The notes below the pieces were generated by a model, which was not told where the DNA came from, made no database searches, and was given only the letters and a program-made list of their open reading frames with translations. Shown here piece by piece: positions 25,855 to 34,177 of a stretch of DNA of 64,000 bases (within the stretch, counting starts at the first letter, position 1; every line of letters starts with the position of its first letter). The stretch is from assembly GCF_011089895.1 (NCBI RefSeq), contig NZ_JAANAT010000005.1:434001-498000 (forward strand). The letters run 5' to 3'. A program made the translations under genes and the position numbers. The stretch comes from Mucilaginibacter inviolabilis (GTDB taxonomy: Bacteria; Bacteroidota; Bacteroidia; Sphingobacteriales; Sphingobacteriaceae).

Positions 25855-25953
25855 AAAAGTGGGTTTACACTTTTCAGGGTTAACATTACAATAATTAATT
25901 GATTATCACTTAATTAAGTGAGTTTTACTGCAAAATAGTGTAAACCCACTTTT
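25855..25953. repeat. 17-bp perfect inverted repeat
   Basis: AAAAGTGGGTTTACACT (25855-25871) and AGTGTAAACCCACTTTT (25937-25953) are exact reverse complements, separated by 65 bp of AT-rich sequence with inner TTAATTGATTATCACTTAAT. It lies between convergent genes and does not resemble the other repeat families in the window. Confidence 0.7.
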
Positions 25954-25970
25954 TGTCACTTTCCCAACAA

Positions 25971-26001
25971 AAAAACCCGGCCATTACAGCCGGGTCTTTT
26001 T
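25971..26001 (-). terminator. Terminator between STN gene and htrA
   Basis: ACCCGGC and GCCGGGT stem with A and T tracts on the two sides, 27 bp past the htrA stop. It can work in both directions. Confidence 0.85.
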
Positions 26002-26027
26002 ACACAATCACTTTATTTAAATTTTTC

Positions 26028-27566
26028 TTATTGCACCTGGAACATATTGTTAAAGTTTGTTCCGTCTGGATAGTAGCCCGAAATTACCAGGTTACCGTTG
26101 CGCAGGTTGGTGATAGCTTTGTCAATATCAGCCACACTGTTGATCGGTTGTTTATTGATACTGGTGATCACCGATCCAACCGGGATCTCAAAGTTATCAA
26201 ACACACGGCCGGGACGTACCTGGGTCACTTTCACACCGGAGTTTACATGGAACTTGGCCTTTTCGGCACCGCTTAATGGCTGGAAGCTTGCGCCCAACTT
26301 ATTAAACAATTCCTCGGCCGATTTAGAAACTACAGCCGTACGATTAGTTGGTGTAGCATCAGCCTTAAGTGTTACAGCAAAAGCTTTCTCTTTACCGTCA
26401 CGCAAAACAGTTACATTCAGTTTATCGCCCGGCTGCATACGGCCAACATGCTCCTGCAAATCTGATGATTCATAAACCGGTGTACCCTCTACTTTGGTAA
26501 TGATATCACCTTTTTTGATGCCAGCCTGTTCGGCTCCCCCTCCCTCTACTACGTCATTAACATATAAACCATTGTTATTGGTAATGTTCAATTTTTGAGC
26601 AACATCAGGGTTAAGTTCGGTAAAGCTTACACCTACAAAACCACGTTTTACAGTACCGTATTTTTTAATATCGTTCAGTACTTTTTTAGCCAGGTTAACC
26701 GGGATGGCAAAGCCATAACCTTCGTAAGAACCTGTATGCGATGCGATAGCTGCATTAATACCAACCAATTCGCCTTTAGTATTCACCAGGGCACCACCGC
26801 TGTTACCAGGGTTAATAGCCGCATCTGTTTGGATAAACGACTCAATAGCCTTGTTTAATTTTGGACCACTCTGCTGATTGCGGGTGCGGCCAAAAGGGTT
26901 ATCATCATCGCTATTGCCTTCGCTGCCAATGATGCCTATGTTACGGCCTTTGGCGCTTATAATACCGGCTGTTACGGTTGATGTTAAGTTAAACGGATTA
27001 CCCACAGCCAATACCCACTCACCTACCCGGGTTTCGTCAGAATTACCCAGTTTGATAATAGGCAGGTCGTTCGCGCTGATCTTGATCAGCGCAAGATCTG
27101 TGCTGGGGTCTGTACCAATCACTTTAGCCTGGAAGGTACGGTGATCATTAGTTGCTACAGTAATTTTATCAGCCTTTTCCACCACGTGGTTATTGGTAAC
27201 GATATAACCATCGGGCGAAATGATCACTCCAGAACCAGATGCCATCTGTGGACCACGTTGCGGTGCACGCTGGCCAAACATATCACCAAACATTTGTTCC
27301 AGCTGATCCTGACTGCCGCCAGACTGGCTGCTGTATGTAGTACGAATATACACTACCGCCGGGGTTGCCGCCGCAGCCGCTTCCGTAAAATCAAGCGAGC
27401 CGGTTGAGGATACTACCGGGGTTGATTTATTACTGGTAAAGTACACTTTTTGCTTTTCCTCAAAGCTCATGTTATCCGAGTATTTGTTCTCGATCACCTT
27501 ATATGCGCCTAAAGCAAGTGCACCTCCTACAAAAGCGGTTAATAGTGTTAAACCTATCTTTTTCAT
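26028..27566 (-). CDS. Do/HtrA-type periplasmic serine protease
   Basis: 512 residues: an N-terminal signal or anchor (1-21), a trypsin-like domain and two PDZ domains (about 305-395 and 420-505). The catalytic triad is His127 (NNHVVE), Asp157 (STDLALIKI) and Ser256 (NPGNSGGAL). Loop LA contains a Gln/Gly-rich stretch (SGGSQDQLEQMFGDMFGQR). It is a periplasmic quality-control protease. Single gene with a good terminator on its 3' side; divergent from dapF across 188 bp. Confidence 0.95.
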   Translation of the reverse strand: MKKIGLTLLTAFVGGALALGAYKVIENKYSDNMSFEEKQKVYFTSNKSTPVVSSTGSLDFTEAAAAATPAVVYIRTTYSSQSGGSQDQLEQMFGDMFGQRAPQRGPQMASGSGVIISPDGYIVTNNHVVEKADKITVATNDHRTFQAKVIGTDPSTDLALIKISANDLPIIKLGNSDETRVGEWVLAVGNPFNLTSTVTAGIISAKGRNIGIIGSEGNSDDDNPFGRTRNQQSGPKLNKAIESFIQTDAAINPGNSGGALVNTKGELVGINAAIASHTGSYEGYGFAIPVNLAKKVLNDIKKYGTVKRGFVGVSFTELNPDVAQKLNITNNNGLYVNDVVEGGGAEQAGIKKGDIITKVEGTPVYESSDLQEHVGRMQPGDKLNVTVLRDGKEKAFAVTLKADATPTNRTAVVSKSAEELFNKLGASFQPLSGAEKAKFHVNSGVKVTQVRPGRVFDNFEIPVGSVITSINKQPINSVADIDKAITNLRNGNLVISGYYPDGTNFNNMFQVQ

Positions 27567-27754
27567 TTATATTTGCCTTTCTTTATTTTGTTTATATAAT
27601 TTAACAACTCAAATTTAATACCATATAGACTACATAGTCAACCATTAGTTAATGGGTTTTTTGTTAAATTTTGTTAAATTAAAATACCCCGGCTATTCCA
27701 ATGATGCCCTTCAATTTGAGCAACATAAAATAGCTGATATTAAATGACATTACT

Positions 27755-28540
27755 GTGAATATACGATTTTATAAATACCAGGGTGCCGGCAATGATTTTA
27801 TACTGGTTGATAACCGTGAAAATAAGATAGATCATACCAACCCCAAGCTCATATCAACCCTATGCGACCGTCGTTTTGGTGTCGGGGGCGATGGCATGAT
27901 GTTTCTTCAAAAGAAAGAAGGCTTTGATTTTGAAATGGTTTACTATAATGCCGACGGAGCCCCCAGCAGCATGTGCGGTAATGGCGGTCGTTGTATAGTT
28001 GCTTTTGCTAAGTTCCTGGGAATCATCGACTCGGAGACTGAATTTCTGGCAGTTGACGGGCCGCACCATGCCAAAATTTCCGAAAGCGGAGATTGGGTGA
28101 GCCTGCAAATGATCAATGTTGACCAGATTAACACCGATAGTGATGCTTATGTGCTCAATACCGGATCTCCTCATTATGTAAAACAAGTGAATGACCTGGA
28201 ACATCGCAATGTGTATCAGGAAGGTAAAGCCATCCGCAATAATGCTACTTATCGGGAAAAAGGGATCAACGTAAATTTTGTAGAGCCAACCAGCAACGGA
28301 TACTTTGTACGTACCTTTGAACGCGGCGTTGAAGACGAAACTTTTGCCTGTGGAACTGGTGTTACCGCCGTAGCCCTGGCCATGGCTAAATATAACAACC
28401 AAACCGGCCACATCAACACCCCTATTAAAGTTTTAGGAGGCAATCTGAATATCCGTTTTAATTATGACGGCAAGGTATTTACCGATATTTTTTTAGAAGG
28501 TCCCGCGGTACAGGTATTTAGCGGAGAGGTGAGGATTTAG
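27755..28540 (+). CDS. dapF: Diaminopimelate epimerase
   Basis: Converts LL- to meso-diaminopimelate for lysine and peptidoglycan. The 261-residue protein starts with a GTG codon; the nearby ATG at 27744 is out of frame. It shows YQGAGNDF (8-15), the catalytic Cys74 in CGNGGRC, and Cys199 in ACGTG. Both thiols of the two-base mechanism are present, and the duplicated domain fold is intact. Downstream lie a dispersed palindrome and a bidirectional terminator. Confidence 0.96.
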   Translation: MNIRFYKYQGAGNDFILVDNRENKIDHTNPKLISTLCDRRFGVGGDGMMFLQKKEGFDFEMVYYNADGAPSSMCGNGGRCIVAFAKFLGIIDSETEFLAVDGPHHAKISESGDWVSLQMINVDQINTDSDAYVLNTGSPHYVKQVNDLEHRNVYQEGKAIRNNATYREKGINVNFVEPTSNGYFVRTFERGVEDETFACGTGVTAVALAMAKYNNQTGHINTPIKVLGGNLNIRFNYDGKVFTDIFLEGPAVQVFSGEVRI

Positions 28541-28556
28541 GCCCTTTTCATTTGCT

Positions 28557-28634
28557 TGTCATGCTGAACGTAGTGAAGCATCTATTCAACACCATGCATA
28601 ATGAGTAACAGATTCTTCGTTCCTCAAAATGACA
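28557..28634. repeat. Dispersed palindrome, second family, copy 1
   Basis: TGTCATGCTGAACGTAGTGA and a distal ...TTCTTCGTTCCTCAAAATGACA pair partly with each other. Related to 48225-48258, 50043-50113 and 59179-59260. It follows dapF. Confidence 0.6.
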
Positions 28635-28661
28635 AATTAAATTTTTCCTAAAAAAAATAAA

Positions 28662-28690
28662 AGCCCCCCAGACTTGCTCCGGGGGACTTT
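28662..28690. terminator. Bidirectional terminator after dapF
   Basis: AGCCCCCCAGACTTGCTCCG followed by GGGGACTTT gives a C/G-rich stem with an A tract before and a T tract after. It lies in the 359-bp space (28541-28899) between dapF and the convergent anti-sigma gene. The rest of that space, 28691-28899, is AT-rich with nothing I can support. Confidence 0.7.
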
Positions 28691-28899
28691 CAACCTAAAC
28701 CTTATCACAATTAAACCGGTAAGTTTACCAGTTCATATAGGGTTATACAATTACTATACCAAAATTACTGATGGTTGTAAATTTAATGATAATGTAAAGC
28801 AGGATACTTCAGTAATACTCAAAATCTGATATACAGATTACATAATTGACTAATTGTATAGTCACTTGTCGGTTTTCGCAGACACATTTCCCCTCTTAA

Positions 28900-29406
28900 C
28901 TATAACTGCCTGGCGATCTTTTTTCTACGCAGATAGGCATCTGTTAAAAATAAAGCAAGCACTACATCAAATATCAAAAACCACTTTAAAAGCGGACCAC
29001 TGAAAATGCTGCTGGTACTGGGTAGTTTTACACCGGCTGGTAGTTTAATATCTGCAGCGCTGATATTAATTCCGGAAATATGAATATTGGCCAATACAAA
29101 TGTCAGTAAAGCCAATATGGTAAACACAAAGAAAACAGCGATGCCCAGGATAATACGTTTATCAATATTGGATTTTAATGGCTGCATCGCATTCTCTGTG
29201 CGAATGGCTTCCATCACATTATAAGTAAAGGCCATCGGCGGTTCATCCAATTCCATTGCTGCAAACTCCTGGTTAAGCGCCAGTAGCTCCTGATACTTTT
29301 GGGCATACGCATCATCCTGCTCAATAAGCCTGGCTATGGCATCCTGTTCAGCCGGGCTGCAGGTTCCATCAATATAATTCCAGAGTTTTTCCTCAATCGT
29401 GTTCAT
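28900..29406 (-). CDS. Membrane anti-sigma factor-like protein
   Basis: 168 residues. The N-terminus EEKLWNYIDGTCSPAEQDAI resembles the start of zinc-finger-less anti-sigma factors. There are two hydrophobic helices (about 84-110 and 143-160) and a basic C-terminus (RRKKIARQL). The ATG overlaps the stop of the upstream ECF sigma gene (ATGA), the usual arrangement of a sigma factor and its inhibitor. It is not a FecR protein, since no periplasmic FecR domain is present, so its signal input differs from the system at 22-26 kb. Confidence 0.78.
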   Translation of the reverse strand: MNTIEEKLWNYIDGTCSPAEQDAIARLIEQDDAYAQKYQELLALNQEFAAMELDEPPMAFTYNVMEAIRTENAMQPLKSNIDKRIILGIAVFFVFTILALLTFVLANIHISGINISAADIKLPAGVKLPSTSSIFSGPLLKWFLIFDVVLALFLTDAYLRRKKIARQL

Positions 29407-29984
29407 ATCAGTTCTTTCACCTCTTGTTTTAAATTGTGCTCCAGCTTCTCTTTCAAACGCTGGCGCGCCCTAAATAGTTTAACCTTAACCGTGTTGGTTT
29501 CCATCCCCAGTGCCTGGGCAATTTCTTCCAGTGATTGTTCCCCTTTATAAAACAGGGTAATGATAGTAGCATCATCGGGCAGTAATTGTGCAATGGCCTG
29601 GTTAAGATAAAACGACCTTGATTTATTTTCTATATTGTTGGTATCATAGCCAGATTCCCGGCTTTCAACCTGTATAAAGGTGTTTTCATCATCAATGGAA
29701 TCTGTTGCCACCCTCTTTTTTCTTAAAAACGTCATTGCTGTAGTATAAACAATACTGTACAGCCATGTACTGAATTTCGACTGCCCCTGGAACGATGCCA
29801 GCGAGCGGTATGCTTTTATAAAACAGTCCTGCGCAATCTCTTCAGCATCTTCACGCCCCTTGGCAAACCGCATGGCCAGGGTAAATACAAAACGCTGGTG
29901 CCGCTTAACCAGATCGGCATAGGCCGATTGATTACCCGCCAGGGTTTGTTCTATAAGTTCGATATCTGAAAGCTTGCTCTGCAT
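29403..29984 (-). CDS. ECF RNA polymerase sigma factor
   Basis: 193 residues of the SigE/RpoE-like ECF group. Region 2 contains AYADLVKRHQRFVFTLAMRF, EDAEEIAQDCFIKAYRSL and FSTWLYSIVYTTAMTFLR. Region 4 contains LPDDATIITLFYKGEQSLEE and the helix-turn-helix IAQALGMETNTVKVKLFRAR. Translationally coupled to the membrane protein downstream. The start at 29984 is an ATG and fits the family length. Regulon unknown. Confidence 0.93.
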   Translation of the reverse strand: MQSKLSDIELIEQTLAGNQSAYADLVKRHQRFVFTLAMRFAKGREDAEEIAQDCFIKAYRSLASFQGQSKFSTWLYSIVYTTAMTFLRKKRVATDSIDDENTFIQVESRESGYDTNNIENKSRSFYLNQAIAQLLPDDATIITLFYKGEQSLEEIAQALGMETNTVKVKLFRARQRLKEKLEHNLKQEVKELI

Positions 29985-30331
29985 GTGTTACAACCTCTCT
30001 GACGCCGCCGTTTTAAATCAGGTTACAGGATTTATGTAAATTTAATGAAATTTGAGCTGGCAGCCTTTCCGTTATGTAATTTAATATTTATTAGCGCCCC
30101 TTCTACCCCACAAAATTCAAAACAAAGCTGTAGCTTTATGCAACCCTAATAAGCCATTCCCGGTACAAATAAATTATAACACCTGTTACATATTAAACTT
30201 TTGGTACGTTATCATAGTCACATAACATATTATATTTATAAAATAACTATCACATGAAACCATCCGCGAACTGGTAAACAAACACAAATACAGTTCAGGC
30301 TCGTTTCAAAAATCTAAAAACAATTTACCCC
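29985..30331. other. Divergent intergenic region, 347 bp
   Basis: Lies between the second ECF sigma gene and the SIMPL gene. AT-rich; it must hold two promoters, but I see no convincing TAnnTTTG box or repeat. Confidence 0.5.
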
Positions 30332-31021
30332 ATGAAAAAGCTACTTATCCTTGCAGCATTAATTATGACTACTTACGGAACCTTCGCGCAAACGGTTGAT
30401 CTGCGCCGCAAAATTGAAGTTACAGGCATTGCCGAACAGGAAGTTACACCCGACATTATATACGTTTCCATTTCTTTACAGGAATATATGAACGGTAAAA
30501 ACCGGGTTACTATTGATGTATTGGAAAACCAACTGGAAAAAGGTGTAAAAGATGCCGGTATCCCGCGCGAAGACTTCACCATAAACAACGTTTCGGCCTG
30601 GAACAATACCTATCAAAAGAAAAAAGCTCCGGACTTTTTGGCCAGCAAACAATACCTGGTTAAAGTTACCGACCTGAATAAATTTAACCAGATACTGGCT
30701 AAGGTTGATCCAAAAGGCATTCAATCAACCGACATTCAGAGCTATGACTACTCCAAGATCAATGAGTTAAAAAATTCGCTGAAATTAAAAGCATTATTAT
30801 CAGCCCGCGACAAAGCCGCCTTCCTGGTAAATGGCCTGGGCGATAAATTAGGCTCTGCGTTGAGCATTACCGAAAGCGATAACAGCAGCTTTCCTCAACC
30901 ACGCGTAATGATGATGTACAAAGCAGCTGCCGCGGACGCTGCCGGACCAGCCGAATCAGACATCGACTTTAAAAAGATAAAACTGAGCTTCCAGATACAA
31001 GCTACGTTTGAGATAAAGTAA
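30332..31021 (+). CDS. SIMPL-domain (DUF541) periplasmic protein
   Basis: 229 residues with a signal peptide ending GTFAQ (20), then a SIMPL/DUF541 domain. ITVTG-like start (IEVTGIAEQEVTPDIIYVSI), the NVSAWN turn, and the alternating helix LKLKALLSARDKAAFLVNGLG are typical. Family members such as BP26 and YggE are secreted or periplasmic, and YggE is linked with oxidative stress. The exact activity is unknown. Its stop codon abuts repeat copy C, which brings a terminator. Confidence 0.88.
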   Translation: MKKLLILAALIMTTYGTFAQTVDLRRKIEVTGIAEQEVTPDIIYVSISLQEYMNGKNRVTIDVLENQLEKGVKDAGIPREDFTINNVSAWNNTYQKKKAPDFLASKQYLVKVTDLNKFNQILAKVDPKGIQSTDIQSYDYSKINELKNSLKLKALLSARDKAAFLVNGLGDKLGSALSITESDNSSFPQPRVMMMYKAAAADAAGPAESDIDFKKIKLSFQIQATFEIK

Positions 31022-31092
31022 GCCCCGGCCCCTTGAAGGGGGAGTTTTCGCAATTGCATAAAAAAGCCCATCTATGTTTAGAGGGGCTTTTT
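31021..31092 (+). repeat. Terminator-carrying repeat element, copy C
   Basis: GCCCCGGCCCCTTGAAGGGG, GAGTTTTCGCAATTGCATAA, then hairpin AAAAAGCCCATC...GAGGGGCTTTTTTT (31061-31090). Same order as copies A and B, directly on the SIMPL stop codon. Confidence 0.78.
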
Positions 31093-31143
31093 TTATGATT
31101 AATTAATAACATTATATTTAGTTCTGTTAATTCTTATTTGAAC

Positions 31144-31644
31144 ATGAAAGTTAAAGCCACATCTGCTAATAAAGTTAATGGTAAATTAATAAAATATAAA
31201 AGAGGTGATTGTTTGAGTATTAATTGTAACAATGGAAAGTATATTGGAGCCTTCATTTCAGAAAAATTTAATAACTATTACGATTTAACCTTAATTGAAT
31301 ACTATGAGGACCATAAGCCTGCATTATATCATTTTACCGATGGGAGGTTTTGGGGTACGCGATTCGGCACATGGGAATCATTAGCATATGCAGTTGATAA
31401 AAAAATGGCTTTAGTCAATTATATTGATGGTCATAAGGGCATTGAAGTTGTAGGGGAATTGTCGCTTATCAAAACCTTAGAAAAAGCGTCCTATTCTTAT
31501 ATCAATACCATAACGGCTTTGCATGATTATTATGTTGACGAAATCACAATAAGGGTGCAAAAGACCCAAAATGTCGAAAACTATCCCGACCTCGCTTTCA
31601 TGAGCAAACATCTGTTATCCATGAAAAGTATCATCAATTTATAA
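31144..31644 (+). CDS. AT-rich orphan protein
   Basis: 166 residues from the ATG at 31144 (a TTG two codons upstream is less likely). No signal peptide or membrane helix. A beta-rich N-terminal half has KRGDCLSINCNNGKYIGAFI and DLTLIEYYEDHK, and WGTRFGTWESLAYAV lies in the middle. A helical C-terminus follows. The RGD-x-(3-5)-NGKYIGAFI start is reminiscent of Imm26-type immunity proteins, but this is only a resemblance and no toxin gene is adjacent. The gene is visibly richer in A and T than its neighbours, which suggests recent acquisition. Confidence 0.6.
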   Translation: MKVKATSANKVNGKLIKYKRGDCLSINCNNGKYIGAFISEKFNNYYDLTLIEYYEDHKPALYHFTDGRFWGTRFGTWESLAYAVDKKMALVNYIDGHKGIEVVGELSLIKTLEKASYSYINTITALHDYYVDEITIRVQKTQNVENYPDLAFMSKHLLSMKSIINL

Positions 31645-31792
31645 TTTCTCTTCCCTCTTTAACCATTCACCTATCTTTTTTTCTCTCAGGGTGTAACCTG
31701 TTTAAAAACTGTGTGGTCATAACTTACAAATACACCGCATTGGTGATTTAGAAACAAGAAAAATTAAATTAACTTATTAAAATTTAAATAGT

Positions 31793-32167
31793 ATGGAAAC
31801 TGCTCAACTGGGTGTATTAGCTGGAATTTTAGTACCCCTCGGCTTCTTCACAATGATCTTCGGGATCGTTTATCTGAACAAACGTGAAAAACTATCCATG
31901 ATTGAACGTGGTATGGATCCACGGAGTTACAAACCTCAATCAGCGCCTTATCAAAACCTAAAATGGGGGTTATTGCTTATTGGTTCAGGCATTGGTTTGT
32001 TCCTGGCCTTTATTTTAGATCATACTATCTTTCGCTATATGGATGATGAAGCCTTTTTCCTTTATGTAGCCCTGATTGCGATATTCGGCGGAGCAGGATT
32101 GATCCTTTCTTACCGGATAGAAAAAAAGGAAGTTTTGGATAAAGATGAGCCTACCTTGCAAAAATAA
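31793..32167 (+). CDS. DUF6249-like membrane protein
   Basis: 124 residues with three hydrophobic helices (about 8-27, 58-78 and 88-108). Between the first two lies the conserved REKLSMIERGMDPRSYKP. This layout is typical of the DUF6249 family in Bacteroidota. Function unknown. A REP-like palindrome follows 20 bp after the stop codon. Confidence 0.75.
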   Translation: METAQLGVLAGILVPLGFFTMIFGIVYLNKREKLSMIERGMDPRSYKPQSAPYQNLKWGLLLIGSGIGLFLAFILDHTIFRYMDDEAFFLYVALIAIFGGAGLILSYRIEKKEVLDKDEPTLQK

Positions 32168-32187
32168 GACCCAGATTATTACAAATA

Positions 32188-32269
32188 CGTCATTGCGAGG
32201 AACGAAGCAATCCCCGATATGCAGAGCCACTCTGTAAAGTTAGGGATTGCTTCGTTCCTCGCAATGACG
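32188..32269. repeat. REP-like palindrome, copy 1
   Basis: CGTCATTGCGAGGAACGAAG opens and CTTCGTTCCTCGCAATGACG closes the element, a long near-perfect stem with a central loop of about 40 bp. It is located between convergent genes. Confidence 0.85.
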
Positions 32270-32282
32270 CGTGGTTTTTCAT

Positions 32283-32798
32283 TTATGATACCCGATAACA
32301 CTCACTTAAACCCTTTAAGTGATGCAATTCATGCCCGGCCATCATATAAACAAATGCCCTTACCGAAAACAGGTGGTTACTGGCAATACCCGTACGCAGC
32401 AACTGTTCTTCGCTAAATGCCTTAACCATATAAATATTGGATAACCGGGTGGCTTTAAACTCCGCAGCCAGATCCTGTATGCTTTGGGCATTAAAATCAG
32501 TGTTATTGACATATACGTCCTGATCAAAACCAGGCAGTTCAACATGGTTTCTCGAAAAAACAAGCGCGCGGTAAGCAAACGTACGTTCGGTATCTATCAT
32601 ATGGCCAAGCACCTGTTTCACTGTCCATTTACCGGGAGCGTAGGTATAGGCGGCCTGTTCATCCGTTAACTTACTAAACAGCTGATAGCTTGATTCCATT
32701 AAGCGTTCCAATAATTCAATAACATGGGTATCTGGCACCAGGCTTACATACCCGGCGGCAAATGCCGAATATTCTTCAGGAGATGGCTTGCTTATCAT
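32283..32798 (-). CDS. DinB-family protein
   Basis: 171 residues of the DinB_2 type. Characteristic segments are YAPGKWTVKQVLGHMIDTERTFAYRAL, which supplies one His ligand (HMIDTER), and a C-terminal MMAGHELHHLKGL with the HxxxH-like pair. It is probably a metal-binding four-helix bundle with thiol transferase activity, but no substrate is known. The ATG lies inside the 3' end of the histidine kinase gene, with a 23-bp overlap, so expression is coupled to the kinase. Confidence 0.86.
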   Translation of the reverse strand: MISKPSPEEYSAFAAGYVSLVPDTHVIELLERLMESSYQLFSKLTDEQAAYTYAPGKWTVKQVLGHMIDTERTFAYRALVFSRNHVELPGFDQDVYVNNTDFNAQSIQDLAAEFKATRLSNIYMVKAFSEEQLLRTGIASNHLFSVRAFVYMMAGHELHHLKGLSECYRVS

Positions 32799-33996
32799 GA
32801 CGTGTGTTTTTTAATACGATCCTAAATGTTGTTCCTTTACCTATTTCGGAGTCTTTTACAAAAATCTGCCCATTATGGTAATTCTCTATCATACGTTTGG
32901 TTAACGATAAGCCCAACCCCCAGCCACGTTTTCTTGTGGTATAACCCGGTTGAAAAACTGTGTCAAATTTGGAACGTTGTATCCCTTTACCGGTATCCGT
33001 TACGTCAATAAAAACCTGATTCTTTACTTTGTTGCCACCTATTTCTATATGGATGCTTCCCTTACCGTCAATAGCGTTCACCGCGTTTTTTAGTAAGTTC
33101 TCCAATACCCAATCAAACAAAGGGATATTAAGTCCGGCTTTGAGATGTGGATTACCGGTCATTTCAAAGCTGATATTCTTACTTACCCTCACTTTAAAAT
33201 AATCAACAAAATCTTTAACCACGGCATAAACGGCATGTTCTTCCAATACCGGCTTTGATCCTATTTTCGAAAAGCGATCGGCCACAATCTCCAGGCGCTG
33301 AACGTCGTTCTCCATTTCGGCTATCAGGGTATCACCTTCGGCATTAAACTTTTCCTTCATCAACTCAATCCAGGCCATTAATGATGATATGGGCGTACCC
33401 AACTGATGCGCTGTTTCTTTGGCCAAACCTACCCAAACCTGATCCTGCTCCGATTTGCGCGACGAGCTGAATGCCGTATAAGCCATCAGCAAAAATATTG
33501 CGATCACCGTAAGCTGAACATAAGGAAACAAGCGTAATTGTTGCAATAAAGGCGAATCTTTATAATAAACAAACCACTGCTCACCCAGCATTTTCAGCTT
33601 CATATTAATAGGCGCGTGTTGTTTTTTCATGTAATCCAGCTCCGACTTAAAATATTCCGGATCGTATTTCTTTGTCTTACTTCCTTCCGCCTGGAGTTTT
33701 ACAAAGACTTTGGTAGTATCTAATCCCCGGCTGTATTTAATATCACCCTTTTCATCCACAACAATGGCCGGCACAGTTAAACTATCACGCACACCGGTTG
33801 TAAACTGCAAAAAGTCATCATCGTCCGAATTAAATAACTGCCTCATGCTCATGGCCCAAACCTGCGCGCGCGTACGCTCAGACCGGGCTATGTTTTTAAC
33901 CAGATAGCGGGTATAAAATAGAGAGCCAAAGGCAATAACTACGGCAAACGCAAGCAGAAAATATTTCCAGCGCTTTTTTTGTTGGTATGGGTTCAT
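32776..33996 (-). CDS. Membrane sensor histidine kinase
   Basis: 406 residues: TM1 (about 11-30), an extracytoplasmic domain of about 125 residues, TM2 (159-178), a His kinase domain with AKETAHQLGTPISSLMAW (His197), and an ATPase domain. The ATPase N-box is NLLKNAVNAIDG, followed by TDTGKGI and RKRGWGLGLSLTKRMIE. No response regulator gene is adjacent. I use the ATG at 33996; the GTG at 34005 is possible. Preceded on its 5' side by a word-repeat palindrome (34055-34132). Signal unknown. Confidence 0.92.
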   Translation of the reverse strand: MNPYQQKKRWKYFLLAFAVVIAFGSLFYTRYLVKNIARSERTRAQVWAMSMRQLFNSDDDDFLQFTTGVRDSLTVPAIVVDEKGDIKYSRGLDTTKVFVKLQAEGSKTKKYDPEYFKSELDYMKKQHAPINMKLKMLGEQWFVYYKDSPLLQQLRLFPYVQLTVIAIFLLMAYTAFSSSRKSEQDQVWVGLAKETAHQLGTPISSLMAWIELMKEKFNAEGDTLIAEMENDVQRLEIVADRFSKIGSKPVLEEHAVYAVVKDFVDYFKVRVSKNISFEMTGNPHLKAGLNIPLFDWVLENLLKNAVNAIDGKGSIHIEIGGNKVKNQVFIDVTDTGKGIQRSKFDTVFQPGYTTRKRGWGLGLSLTKRMIENYHNGQIFVKDSEIGKGTTFRIVLKNTRHDKQAIS

Positions 33997-34054
33997 ACTG
34001 GGCACAGTCCAAATAACGTAAAATTGATTTGGAATATATAATTTTTGTTAGCCG

Positions 34055-34132
34055 ATGGCTCATAGATCATAGTTCATAGCCCCGATATGTTTAATTCACG
34101 TCAAAAACCATGAACTATGATCTATGAACCAT
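34055..34132. repeat. Inverted word-repeat locus upstream of gltX
   Basis: ATGGCTCATAGATCATAGTT plus CAT (34055-34077) pairs with ATGAACTATGATCTATGAAC plus CAT (34110-34132), with one mismatch. The arms are made of CATAGATCATAG-like words. It lies between the divergent histidine kinase and gltX genes. Confidence 0.75.
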
Positions 34133-34162
34133 ATGCATTTTCAAACTTCCCGGTAATAAAAT

Positions 34163-34170
34163 TATCTTTG
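34163..34170 (+). promoter_or_regulatory. -7 box directly before gltX
   Basis: TATCTTTG fits TAnnTTTG and ends 7 bp before the ATG at 34178, so the mRNA leader would be at most a few bases. The -33 element is weak. Confidence 0.55.
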
Positions 34171-34177
34171 CCCCATC

